From Patescibacteria group bacterium (lineage in GTDB: Bacteria; Patescibacteriota; Minisyncoccia; Moranbacterales; UBA1568): DNA of 5,001 nt. A program made the translations under genes and the position numbers. The stretch is taken from assembly GCA_030917745.1 (NCBI GenBank), contig JAUPUC010000015.1, positions 1 to 5,001 on the forward strand, in the 5' to 3' direction. The notes beneath the pieces are model-generated. The model was not told the DNA's origin. It searched no databases and saw nothing but the letters and a program-made list of their open reading frames with translations. This document shows, one piece after another, positions 1-5,001 of this stretch; the first letter of the stretch is position 1, and the number at the start of each line of letters is the position of its first letter.

Positions 1-1471
1 CTTCAGCCATAATACGAATTGTCTCGCGATATGCCACCTGCGGTCGGCCGACATTGACCTCAACCTTAAACTCACGTTTCATGCGGTCAACGATGATATC
101 CAAGTGCAACTCACCCATTCCCGAGAGAATCGTCTGAGCAGTTTCCTCATCCGTATGTACCCGGAATGTTGGGTCTTCTTCCAAAAGCTTTTTGAGTGCC
201 ATACCCATTTTTTCCTGATCGGACTTGGTCTTTGGCTCAACAGTGATATCAATGACCGGTTCTGGGAAAGTAATAGCTTCGAGGATAATTGGTTTGTCCT
301 GATCACAGAGGGTATTGCCAGTGGTTGTCACTTTCATCCCTACCAATGCTCCGATATCGCCAGCACCCAGTTCCTCAATTTCTTCCCGATGATTGGCATG
401 CATACGAACAATACGTCCGATACGTTCTTTCTCATTCTTGGTTGAATTCAGCACGTATGATCCGGCCTTCACCGTCCCTGAGTACACACGGAAAAAAGTC
501 AGTTGTCCAATGAAAGGATCCGTGGCAATCTTGAAAGCCAGAGCAGAAAATGGTGCATCGTCCTTTGTTTCACGCACTTCTTCCACATCCGTCTTTGGGT
601 TGGTACCAAACAATGGTGGGATATCAAGTGGGGATGGGAGGTAGTCAACGACCGCATCCAACACCAACTGAATACCCTTATTCCGAAGTGCTGTCCCCGT
701 CATGACTGGATACAATTTGGTCTCGATAACTGCCTTACGCAAAGCGGCTTTCAGTTCAGCTTCCGAAATCTCCTCGCCACCCAAATATTTCTCCGTCAAT
801 GTATCATCTGTTTCGGAAATTCTCTCAACCATTTTTTCCCGCCACTCCTTGGCCTTATCCAAATACTCGGCTGGAATTTCTCCTTCGATCACAATTTCAC
901 CCATCGGACCATCAAAGGTGTACGCCTTCATGTTCATCAGGTTGATGAGACCAAAGAAATCTCCACGCAAACCAAGCGGATACTGAATAGCCACTGCCTT
1001 GGGGGTCAAACGATTCCAAATGGAAGACAGAGCGTCCTCAAAGACCGCCCCCTCCTTATCAATCTTGTTGATAAAACACATGCGTGGCACATCATATTTC
1101 TCTGCCTGTCGCCACACCGTCTCAGACTGAGGTTCCACACCCTCTTTACCATCAAAAACGACCACACCACCATCCAACACACGCAGAGAACGTTCTACTT
1201 CAACCGTAAAGTCCACATGCCCTGGAGTGTCGATAATATTGATATGATGTCCCTTCCAAAAACATGTTGTAGCAGCCGAAGTAATCGTGATACCACGCTC
1301 ACGCTCCTGTTCCATCCAGTCCATGGTAGCCGCTCCCTCATGCACTTCGCCAATCTTGTGAGTGATACCGGTATAGAAAAGCACCCGCTCAGTCGTCGTG
1401 GTTTTTCCGGCGTCAATATGCGCGATGATACCAATATTCCGATATTTATCGATAGGAGTCGTGCGAGCCAT
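1..1471 (-). CDS. fusA: Translation elongation factor G (EF-G), 3'-truncated by window edge
   Basis: This is the GTPase that drives ribosomal translocation and, with ribosome recycling factor, subunit splitting in the cytoplasm. The frame is open from an ATG at 1471 to the left edge, giving 490 codons. The family is about 700 residues, so roughly the last 200 (most of domain IV and domain V) lie outside. Visible motifs are the P-loop AHIDAGKTT (residues 17-25), switch I RGITIT (59-64), DTPGH (81-85) with the catalytic His85, and NKID (135-138, usually NKMD). A G5-like TGTALRNKG follows, then domains II and III, and the start of domain IV with [12 protein letters not shown] (474-485). I read the frame across most of its length and found no frameshift. 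The N-terminus fits the family start. No Shine-Dalgarno sequence is visible before the ATG. It is the last visible gene of the str-type operon, 63 nt downstream of the DUF1653 gene. Identification is very secure. Confidence 0.98.
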   Translation of the reverse strand, partial: MARTTPIDKYRNIGIIAHIDAGKTTTTERVLFYTGITHKIGEVHEGAATMDWMEQERERGITITSAATTCFWKGHHINIIDTPGHVDFTVEVERSLRVLDGGVVVFDGKEGVEPQSETVWRQAEKYDVPRMCFINKIDKEGAVFEDALSSIWNRLTPKAVAIQYPLGLRGDFFGLINLMNMKAYTFDGPMGEIVIEGEIPAEYLDKAKEWREKMVERISETDDTLTEKYLGGEEISEAELKAALRKAVIETKLYPVMTGTALRNKGIQLVLDAVVDYLPSPLDIPPLFGTNPKTDVEEVRETKDDAPFSALAFKIATDPFIGQLTFFRVYSGTVKAGSYVLNSTKNEKERIGRIVRMHANHREEIEELGAGDIGALVGMKVTTTGNTLCDQDKPIILEAITFPEPVIDITVEPKTKSDQEKMGMALKKLLEEDPTFRVHTDEETAQTILSGMGELHLDIIVDRMKREFKVEVNVGRPQVAYRETIRIMAE

Positions 1472-1534
1472 ACGTGTAATACTTTAACAATGGATAATTT
1501 ATAAATAGATCTCTAAAAGAATAGTGTACTGTAT

Positions 1535-1807
1535 TTATGACACAAGAGCGAATCGCGCCGCCACCCCCTCGTTCGTCGTCTCAACCGAAGACAGAAACTC
1601 CTCCAGTGGCCGAAGAAACACGATATCCTCAAATCCCGTGTATTCTGCTCGATACAAGACGCCTACTTTATCCGTCGACTCAATGACTACCAGCCCAACA
1701 ACGAGATACTGCTGACCCTTGTAGTGACGGTATTGCCCATGGATTCTCACCTGCTTCTGTGCTTCCAAAAGGTCTTGCTTCAACTCCTCACTACTCCTGT
1801 GACTCAT
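1535..1807 (-). CDS. DUF1653-family small protein between rpsG and fusA
   Basis: This 90-residue protein of unknown function matches, from memory, the DUF1653 (Pfam PF07866) pattern. It has YRHYKG at residues 26-31, a central VLYRAEY (50-56), FLRPLEEFLSSVE (64-76) and a closing ARF (84-86). The first 25 residues are charged and probably helical, an extension before the domain. The ATG at 1807 is preferred because AGAGG sits 6 nt upstream. A longer reading from a TTG at 1849 has no such signal and would start inside the hairpin at 1837-1860. No signal peptide or membrane segment is seen, so it is probably cytoplasmic. It lies 89 nt after rpsG and 63 nt before fusA on the same strand, so it is probably co-transcribed with the translation genes. 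A role linked to translation would be inference from position only. The stop is TAA. Confidence 0.85.
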   Translation of the reverse strand: MSHRSSEELKQDLLEAQKQVRIHGQYRHYKGQQYLVVGLVVIESTDKVGVLYRAEYTGFEDIVFLRPLEEFLSSVETTNEGVAARFALVS

Positions 1808-1836
1808 ACACGACCTCTTTATACCGATAATACACG

Positions 1837-1860
1837 GAAAGACCGCCAAGGCGATCTTTC
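1837..1860 (-). other. RNA hairpin in the rpsG-DUF1653 spacer
   Basis: On the minus-strand RNA a 10-base arm (1851-1860) pairs fully with 1837-1846 around a CUUG tetraloop closed by G-C. One pair (1854/1843) is G-U in this RNA but would be a C-A mismatch on the plus strand, which argues for function in the minus transcript. No U-run follows the 3' arm, so it is not a normal intrinsic terminator. It ends 29 nt before the DUF1653 start codon. It could be an mRNA processing or stability element, a weak attenuator or a translational control site. The pairing is seen directly; the role is inference. Confidence 0.5.
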
Positions 1861-1896
1861 TTGCTTCTTTCGTAAATCTTCAATCAGAAATGTCTT

Positions 1897-2364
1897 TTAC
1901 GCGAAGTGAGCGAACGCCTTATTAGCTTCAGCCATACGATGCGTATCATCTCGTTTCTTGATAGCTGTACCGACTTTATTTGAAGCGTCAATCAGCTCAT
2001 CAGCCAACTTTTCAGCCATGGCCTTGCCCTTCTTCTTCCGGCACGCATCCCGAATCCAACGCATGGCCAGAATCTGACGACGTTCTCCGGATACCGGAAC
2101 CGGCACCTGATAGTTAGCACCACCAACACGACGGCTCTTCAGCTGAAGCATAGGCGCAACGTTCTTGATAGCCTGTTCAAAAGTATTCAGTCCAGCCTTT
2201 TTCGTTCGCTCGTGTATGACGTCAAAAGCTCCGTAGACAATCTTCTCAGCCAGGCTCTTCTTGCCATTCCACATAATCATGCAGACAAAATGCCCGACCA
2301 ATGGATTTTCATACTGAGAATCCGGTTTCCATTCACGCTGATAATTTCGCTTTCTTCGTGGCAT
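1897..2364 (-). CDS. rpsG: 30S ribosomal protein S7 (uS7)
   Basis: S7 is a primary 16S rRNA binding protein that nucleates assembly of the 30S head and sits near the E site and mRNA exit. The product has 155 residues, the usual bacterial length. It carries the family signatures: start MPRRKRNYQRE, GKKSLAEKIVY (34-44), KSRRVGGANYQVPV (76-89, the beta-hairpin that contacts rRNA), AMRWI (100-104) and HRMAEANKAFAHF (142-154). The protein ends one residue after AHF, where many homologues carry an aromatic or basic tail. The ATG at 2364 matches the conserved N-terminus, although no clear Shine-Dalgarno sequence precedes it. It lies 98 nt downstream of rpsL in the str-type operon. In E. coli S7 represses its own operon by binding the rpsL-rpsG spacer; whether that happens here is not shown. 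The stop is TAA. Confidence 0.98.
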   Translation of the reverse strand: MPRRKRNYQREWKPDSQYENPLVGHFVCMIMWNGKKSLAEKIVYGAFDVIHERTKKAGLNTFEQAIKNVAPMLQLKSRRVGGANYQVPVPVSGERRQILAMRWIRDACRKKKGKAMAEKLADELIDASNKVGTAIKKRDDTHRMAEANKAFAHFA

Positions 2365-2386
2365 ACTTTCGATACACTAGCCGATG

Positions 2387-2431
2387 AACGACTGATACTC
2401 GTCACAAGAGTTGTTTCAGATTCTGGTCGTT
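2387..2431 (-). promoter_or_regulatory. Possible structured RNA in the rpsL-rpsG spacer
   Basis: In the minus-strand RNA, AACGAC (from 2431-2426) can pair with GUCGUU (from 2392-2387), enclosing a small ACUC/GAGU hairpin (2411-2408 with 2400-2397, loop of 7). The spacer is 98 nt, close in size to the E. coli rpsL-rpsG spacer where S7 binds as an autogenous repressor. The stems are short and could be chance, so an S7 regulatory site is only a hypothesis from position. No intrinsic terminator is seen in the spacer. Confidence 0.25.
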
Positions 2432-2462
2432 TTCGTTAGAAATGATTAGGTATTGTTTAAAA

Positions 2463-2882
2463 CTAGTCCTTCTTCTTCTCTTTCTTAGCACCATATTTGG
2501 AACGACTCCCCTTACGATTCGCGACGCCCGCGGAATCAAAAATACCGCGTACCACATGATAACGCACACCAGGGAGATCTTTCACACGTCCACCGCGAAT
2601 CATCACGATTGAGTGCTCCTGAAGATTATGTCCGATACCAGGGATATACGCCGTCACTTCCATACCATTCGTCAGACGCACACGAGCAATTTTTCGCAAA
2701 GCGGAGTTTGGTTTCTTTGGAGTTGTCGTGGTTACTTTAACACACACCCCACGCTTGAAAGGACTCTGGGTCTTCGTGATACGATTTTTAATGGTATTGG
2801 TAACAAAAGTCATCGCCGGAGATTTGGATTTCCGGACACTAATCTTTCGTGGTCGCTTGATGAGCTGGTTAATCGTAGTCAC
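2463..2882 (-). CDS. rpsL: 30S ribosomal protein S12 (uS12), long form
   Basis: S12 is part of the decoding centre of the 30S subunit and the site of streptomycin-resistance mutations. The product has 139 residues with [13 protein letters not shown] (52-64), GHNLQEHS (84-91) and [13 protein letters not shown] (97-109). The lysines equivalent to E. coli Lys42 and Lys87 (here Lys56 and Lys101) are wild-type, and Asp102 matches the aspartate that RimO methylthiolates in E. coli. About 13 extra residues lie between SPA (21-23) and KRGVC (43-47) relative to E. coli, comparable to the longer S12 of many Firmicutes. The start is GTG. No in-frame ATG, GTG or TTG is seen in the 36 nt before it, and MTTINQL fits the family N-terminus. 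No Shine-Dalgarno sequence is visible. It is the first gene of the str-type operon, about 60 nt below a good promoter. The stop is TAG. Confidence 0.98.
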   Translation of the reverse strand: MTTINQLIKRPRKISVRKSKSPAMTFVTNTIKNRITKTQSPFKRGVCVKVTTTTPKKPNSALRKIARVRLTNGMEVTAYIPGIGHNLQEHSIVMIRGGRVKDLPGVRYHVVRGIFDSAGVANRKGSRSKYGAKKEKKKD

Positions 2883-2948
2883 GGCAGTACACTGGTAAAA
2901 AATTATGTCAAAAACAAAGAGAGAACGCTCATTTGTTCAGTAGTGCTT

Positions 2949-2977
2949 ATCCTACCGAAGAGAGCCGATATTGTCAA
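2949..2977 (-). promoter_or_regulatory. Candidate sigma-70-type promoter of the rpsL operon
   Basis: The minus strand carries a perfect -35 TTGACA (2977-2972), a 17-bp spacer, and a -10 TAGGAT (2954-2949; four of six consensus bases). Transcription would begin near 2942 and leave a leader of about 60 nt before the rpsL GTG. The position, between the protease stop at 3000 and the first str gene, is where an operon promoter belongs. A second TTGACA at 2911-2906 has no -10 at normal spacing. Confidence 0.65.
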
Positions 2978-2999
2978 CATCCTCTGTCCCCAATCACCC

Positions 3000-3722
3000 C
3001 TACAGTGCTAAACGGATAAAAAAGGACAAAACAATATTGATGAAAAAACTGATGGGTGCCGCGAGCAAAAATACCGCAAACAAAAGAAAAAACAAACCAT
3101 AATGCTCTAGCCATACTTTGGTTTCTTCACGAATCGGGAATAAAACATACAGGAGCTTTGACCCATCCAGAGGCGGGAAAGGCAAGAGATTAAAACAGGC
3201 GAGTACCACATTCCAAAAAATGATGATGAGTAAGAGACCAAATAGCACCTGCGGCAATGAACCAGAGAGCGCTTCTGTCAAGGCACCAAATCGTTCAAAA
3301 AACGATCCTCCTCCGTATACTGCTTGAGCAAATCGTGCCACGATATCCTGTTTCGCCAACTGAGACAACGGCAGTACGAAAGCAAATAGACTCGCTACCG
3401 TCGCTAAGAGAAGATTCGAACCCGGACCCGCAAGGGCAACCCAGAGTGGACCCCACTTCTGATCTTTCAAGTTGTAAGGATTATAGGGCACCGGCTTAGC
3501 CCACCCAAATGCCGATCCGGTAGTTATAATCAAGAGAGCTGGCAAGAATATCGAGCCAAATGGGTCAATATGCTTTGCTGGATTTAGGTTCAATCGATCA
3601 GCATACTTCGCCGTCATATCCCCAAGCCAAAGCGCCATCACGCCATGAGCAACCTCATGCATAATGACGGAATAGAGGAGAGCGAGAAAATAGAAACCTA
3701 TCAAAACAAACTCTTGTGGCAT
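3000..3722 (-). CDS. Site-2-type intramembrane zinc metalloprotease (M50 family)
   Basis: This is a polytopic membrane protease of the S2P/M50 class, which cleaves membrane-embedded substrates; the substrate here is unknown. With the ATG at 3722 it has 240 residues. The first membrane helix carries HEVAH (22-26), with zinc ligands His22 and His26 and catalytic Glu23. The family stretch NLNPAKHIDPFGS (45-57) follows, then GPGSN (99-103) in a second hydrophobic segment. NLLPFPPLDGSKLL (178-191) in a later helix supplies the third ligand, Asp186. The C-terminal 35 residues are strongly hydrophobic. No PDZ domain is present, so it is the short form. An ATG at 3779 would add 19 residues, but it lies only 12 nt below the candidate -10 and the family usually starts close to the first helix. 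Neither start has a clear Shine-Dalgarno sequence. It lies upstream of the str operon on the same strand and divergent from rpmB. The stop is TAG. Confidence 0.93.
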   Translation of the reverse strand: MPQEFVLIGFYFLALLYSVIMHEVAHGVMALWLGDMTAKYADRLNLNPAKHIDPFGSIFLPALLIITTGSAFGWAKPVPYNPYNLKDQKWGPLWVALAGPGSNLLLATVASLFAFVLPLSQLAKQDIVARFAQAVYGGGSFFERFGALTEALSGSLPQVLFGLLLIIIFWNVVLACFNLLPFPPLDGSKLLYVLFPIREETKVWLEHYGLFFLLFAVFLLAAPISFFINIVLSFFIRLAL

Positions 3723-3772
3723 AATCGTAAAGACAAAAATTGAGGGAGGAGGGGCTGCGCAAAACAGAACAC

Positions 3773-3801
3773 TTGCCATTCCTGCCTATCCATGATACTC
3801 T
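3773..3801 (+). promoter_or_regulatory. Weak candidate promoter for rpmB
   Basis: TTGCCA (3773-3778) is followed after 17 bp by TACTCT (3796-3801), preceded by TG at 3793-3794 as in an extended -10. This would start rpmB mRNA near 3808 with a leader of about 27 nt. The -10 is poor (three of six), so this is tentative. It overlaps the better candidate promoter on the other strand. Confidence 0.25.
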
Positions 3802-3820
3802 CAGATTCGTTACCAAGCAA
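3792..3820 (-). promoter_or_regulatory. Candidate promoter of the M50 protease gene
   Basis: On the minus strand TTGCTT (3820-3815) and TATCAT (3797-3792; five of six consensus bases) are separated by exactly 17 bp. The predicted start of transcription near 3785 leaves about 60 nt of leader before the preferred ATG at 3722 but only a few bases before the ATG at 3779. That supports the shorter protein unless the mRNA is leaderless. Confidence 0.45.
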
Positions 3821-3834
3821 CTGATTTTACGTCT

Positions 3835-4017
3835 ATGAGTCGAATATGTGACCTTACCGGACGAGGTACCAAGACCGGAAACAACCGCAGCCACTCAAAC
3901 GTCAAGACCCGTCGCACTTTTGCGATTAATGTCCAGACAAAGCACATTGGCGGCATGAAGCTTCAGCTCTCCACCAAGGCCATCCGCACCCTGGTAAAGC
4001 AGTCGAAAATTGCCTAG
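3835..4017 (+). CDS. rpmB: 50S ribosomal protein L28 (bL28)
   Basis: This is a small basic protein of the large ribosomal subunit. The product has 60 residues with the family N-terminus [20 protein letters not shown] (2-21), then [12 protein letters not shown] (24-35) and a basic C-terminal segment ending VKQSKIA. E. coli L28 has 78 residues, so this is a short form like that of many Gram-positives, lacking the C-terminal helix. Only one cysteine (Cys5) is present, so it is the non-zinc type. No rpmG partner is adjacent. The ATG at 3835 fits the conserved start, but no Shine-Dalgarno sequence is seen. It is the only plus-strand gene in the window, divergent from the M50 protease and ending ahead of a bidirectional terminator. 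The stop is TAG. Confidence 0.97.
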   Translation: MSRICDLTGRGTKTGNNRSHSNVKTRRTFAINVQTKHIGGMKLQLSTKAIRTLVKQSKIA

Positions 4018-4073
4018 ACGAACATTCCCCTCTCTGCAATAAACCCGCAAGGAGAGTTGTTATCTCTGAAATG

Positions 4074-4104
4074 AAAAAAGCACAGTCCTCGCGACTGTGC
4101 TTTT
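4074..4104. terminator. Bidirectional intrinsic terminator between rpmB and the small four-Cys gene
   Basis: A perfect 12-bp inverted repeat (4076-4087 with 4093-4104) encloses a 5-base loop. Its core is GCACAGTC/GACTGTGC flanked by an A-run on the left and a T-run on the right. Read on the plus strand it ends rpmB mRNA 59 nt after the stop, with four Ts. Read on the minus strand it has six Us and lies about 40 nt after the stop of the 66-residue gene, so it is stronger in that direction. Confidence 0.9.
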
Positions 4105-4144
4105 CGGTTCAACCGATTCATGCTCCGATCCAAACCCCTCCTTA

Positions 4145-4345
4145 CTACGGCTTACGCCGCCTCATCCCGCGTGTATAGGTACCAAGACCATCAAGAATGG
4201 CGACTCGCGCCAAACTTAAACAGGCGCGTGTCTGAAGTGCGTTCTGACAGTCCTGAGCCATCAAAACATGCGGGCACTGGGGATTAAAATCACATCCAGT
4301 CGGTACGATGCGAAGTACCGGTTGCGTTTGCCTCTTATTCGACAT
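4145..4345 (-). CDS. Unrecognised 66-residue protein with four cysteines
   Basis: I do not recognise a family. The product is basic at both ends (SNKRQ at the start, RGMRRRKP at the end). Its central part carries Cys18, Cys24, Cys33 and Cys42, plus a CPH (24-26), with spacings of 5, 8 and 8 residues. Four cysteines in 25 residues could bind zinc or form disulphides, but the spacing is not a classical zinc ribbon. No signal peptide or membrane helix is evident. Support for it being real comes from an AAGGAGAGGG ribosome-binding stretch (4354-4363 on this strand) ahead of the ATG at 4345, an open frame to TAG at 4145, and a terminator about 40 nt downstream with a U-run in the right direction. 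A 6-bp stem-loop (4301-4320) lies in the early coding part. It lies 132 nt below ndk on the same strand. Confidence 0.65.
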   Translation of the reverse strand: MSNKRQTQPVLRIVPTGCDFNPQCPHVLMAQDCQNALQTRACLSLARVAILDGLGTYTRGMRRRKP

Positions 4346-4477
4346 TATTCATTCCCTCTCCTTGGCACATTGTAAAATAACTATCCATCTCACCCGAATA
4401 ACAAAGAATGAAAACATTGTTTTGTTTCCATATCTCTGCTTTATACCACCAAACTCACTCTGCCTCTCATCAGATAT
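4346..4477. other. Intergenic spacer between ndk and the small four-Cys gene
   Basis: This spacer of 132 bp is AT-rich and contains no convincing gene. Apart from the Shine-Dalgarno stretch of the downstream gene, I see no good promoter and no clear terminator. A short AAAAC/GTTTT repeat near 4410-4422 is too weak to call. The small gene may therefore be transcribed with ndk. Confidence 0.5.
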
Positions 4478-5001
4478 CTATTCAAGAATACCGTCTAGAT
4501 TGACATCGTACAGTACTTGCTCCGAAATAAGACGGTACTGAATCAGCTCTTTCTCATGAAACCAGATTTTAATCTCTCTTTCAGCATCATCTGGATTGTC
4601 AGAACAGTGCACTAAATTCCTCACTGCTCGCTCATCCAAACTTGAAATCGCATAGGAATCAATTGTTAAATCACCTCGTATTGTTCCTACGTCAGACAGG
4701 GTTGGTTCGGTACTGCCCACGAGTTTTTTCACAATGGCGATGGACTGATTCCCTTCGACGACAAAAGCGAGTACTGGACCAGAGGTAAAATACCGAACGA
4801 TGGTGTTAATGATACCTTTTCCATACTCAATCGGTTCTTTCTCGATTGGCAATCCATGAGACTTCCGCTCTTCAGTGATACGGTTACCCTTTGAAAGAAA
4901 CCATTCGTCTGTCTTAAGATAGTGTTCCCATGACTGAGCTTCGGTTGGCACCAGAAACTTAAAGGCAATCATTTTCAGCCCTGTCCGCTCAATACGTTGA
5001 A
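4478..5001 (-). CDS. ndk: Nucleoside diphosphate kinase, long-insert form, 5'-truncated by window edge
   Basis: This cytoplasmic enzyme transfers the gamma-phosphate from ATP to NDPs through a phospho-histidine, balancing NTP pools. The frame stays open to the right edge. The residues before the internal Met at 4972 (QRIERTGLK) match the RFExxGLKI of the family, so the real start and the N-terminal KPD motif lie outside. Visible motifs, counted from Met4972, are YFTSGPVLAFVVEG (61-74), VGSTEP (85-90), GTIRGD (96-101, nucleotide-binding Arg) and NLVHCSD (119-125) with catalytic His122 (4607-4609). Most homologues have Gly or Ala where Cys123 sits. Between PTEAQSW and the TSGP motif there are about 25 residues more than in E. 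coli, and a shorter insertion (about 7 residues) precedes the active His. I recall this shape in Patescibacteria. The tail after KIWF is also long. The stop is TAG. Confidence 0.95.
   Translation of the reverse strand, partial: QRIERTGLKMIAFKFLVPTEAQSWEHYLKTDEWFLSKGNRITEERKSHGLPIEKEPIEYGKGIINTIVRYFTSGPVLAFVVEGNQSIAIVKKLVGSTEPTLSDVGTIRGDLTIDSYAISSLDERAVRNLVHCSDNPDDAEREIKIWFHEKELIQYRLISEQVLYDVNLDGILE

Noticed and set aside
503..1504. A 333-codon open frame on the plus strand
   Set aside because: It lies antisense to fusA, whose frame is confirmed by conserved GTPase motifs. The plus-strand translation has no recognisable domain and an odd Cys/His/Arg-rich composition typical of shadow frames.
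1523..1531. Nine-base near-palindrome CAGTACACT shared by the fusA leader (minus strand) and the rpsL leader (plus strand, 2884-2892)
   Set aside because: The copies are in opposite orientation and at different distances from their start codons (about 52 and 2 nt). One chance 9-mer match in 5 kb is unremarkable.
1808..1849. Longer start (TTG at 1849) for the DUF1653 protein
   Set aside because: It has no Shine-Dalgarno sequence, begins inside the hairpin, and adds residues outside the family domain. The ATG at 1807 has AGAGG at good spacing.
4014..4124. Short minus-strand frame starting at the ATG near 4124
   Set aside because: It would have to be translated through the terminator stem and end on the antisense of the rpmB stop. 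The GGAG ahead of its ATG is only about 1 nt away.
4369..4374. TACAAT as a -10 for the four-Cys gene (minus strand)
   Set aside because: The predicted transcription start would fall on the Shine-Dalgarno sequence, and there is no -35 at suitable distance.
4410..4422. AAAAC/GTTTT inverted repeat as a terminator after ndk
   Set aside because: It is only five A-T-rich pairs with a three-base loop, too unstable for an intrinsic terminator.
1..5001. CRISPR array, insertion sequence, tRNA/rRNA gene or phage/defence genes
   Set aside because: I looked for regular repeats, transposase-like frames, terminal inverted repeats and cloverleaf-like segments and found none. The strand space is filled by housekeeping genes.

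Overview
The window looks like part of a small bacterial genome of the Candidate Phyla Radiation (Patescibacteria) kind. This is inferred from gene content and protein form: a nucleoside diphosphate kinase with the long insertion that I recall from that group, a very short L28, and core translation genes that mostly lack a visible Shine-Dalgarno sequence. No rRNA gene or other direct taxonomic marker is present, so the lineage is a judgement. The standard genetic code fits: all frames read through cleanly and no in-frame UGA is needed.

Positions 1-2999, minus strand, hold a str-type operon read right to left: a strong-looking promoter (2949-2977), rpsL (S12, GTG start), rpsG (S7), a 90-residue DUF1653-family protein, and fusA (EF-G), which runs off the left edge with its last third missing. 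The DUF1653 gene between rpsG and fusA departs from the classical rpsL-rpsG-fusA order. The rpsL-rpsG spacer (98 nt) and the rpsG-DUF1653 spacer (89 nt) both contain possible RNA structure. The second has a clean 10-bp hairpin.

Positions 3000-3834 hold a membrane-embedded site-2-type zinc metalloprotease (M50 family) on the minus strand, just upstream of the str promoter. It is divergent from rpmB (L28) on the plus strand, and candidate promoters for the two genes overlap between them. rpmB is followed by a bidirectional intrinsic terminator (4074-4104).

Positions 4120-5001, minus strand, hold an unrecognised 66-residue protein with four cysteines and a good Shine-Dalgarno sequence, converging on rpmB across the terminator. 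Upstream of it is ndk (nucleoside diphosphate kinase), whose 5' end lies beyond the right edge.

Most of the window is housekeeping translation and nucleotide metabolism. I see no mobile element, CRISPR array, tRNA, rRNA or defence system. The points most worth a second look are the DUF1653 insertion with its hairpin, the four-cysteine small protein, and the bias towards TAG stop codons (five of seven visible stops, none TGA).
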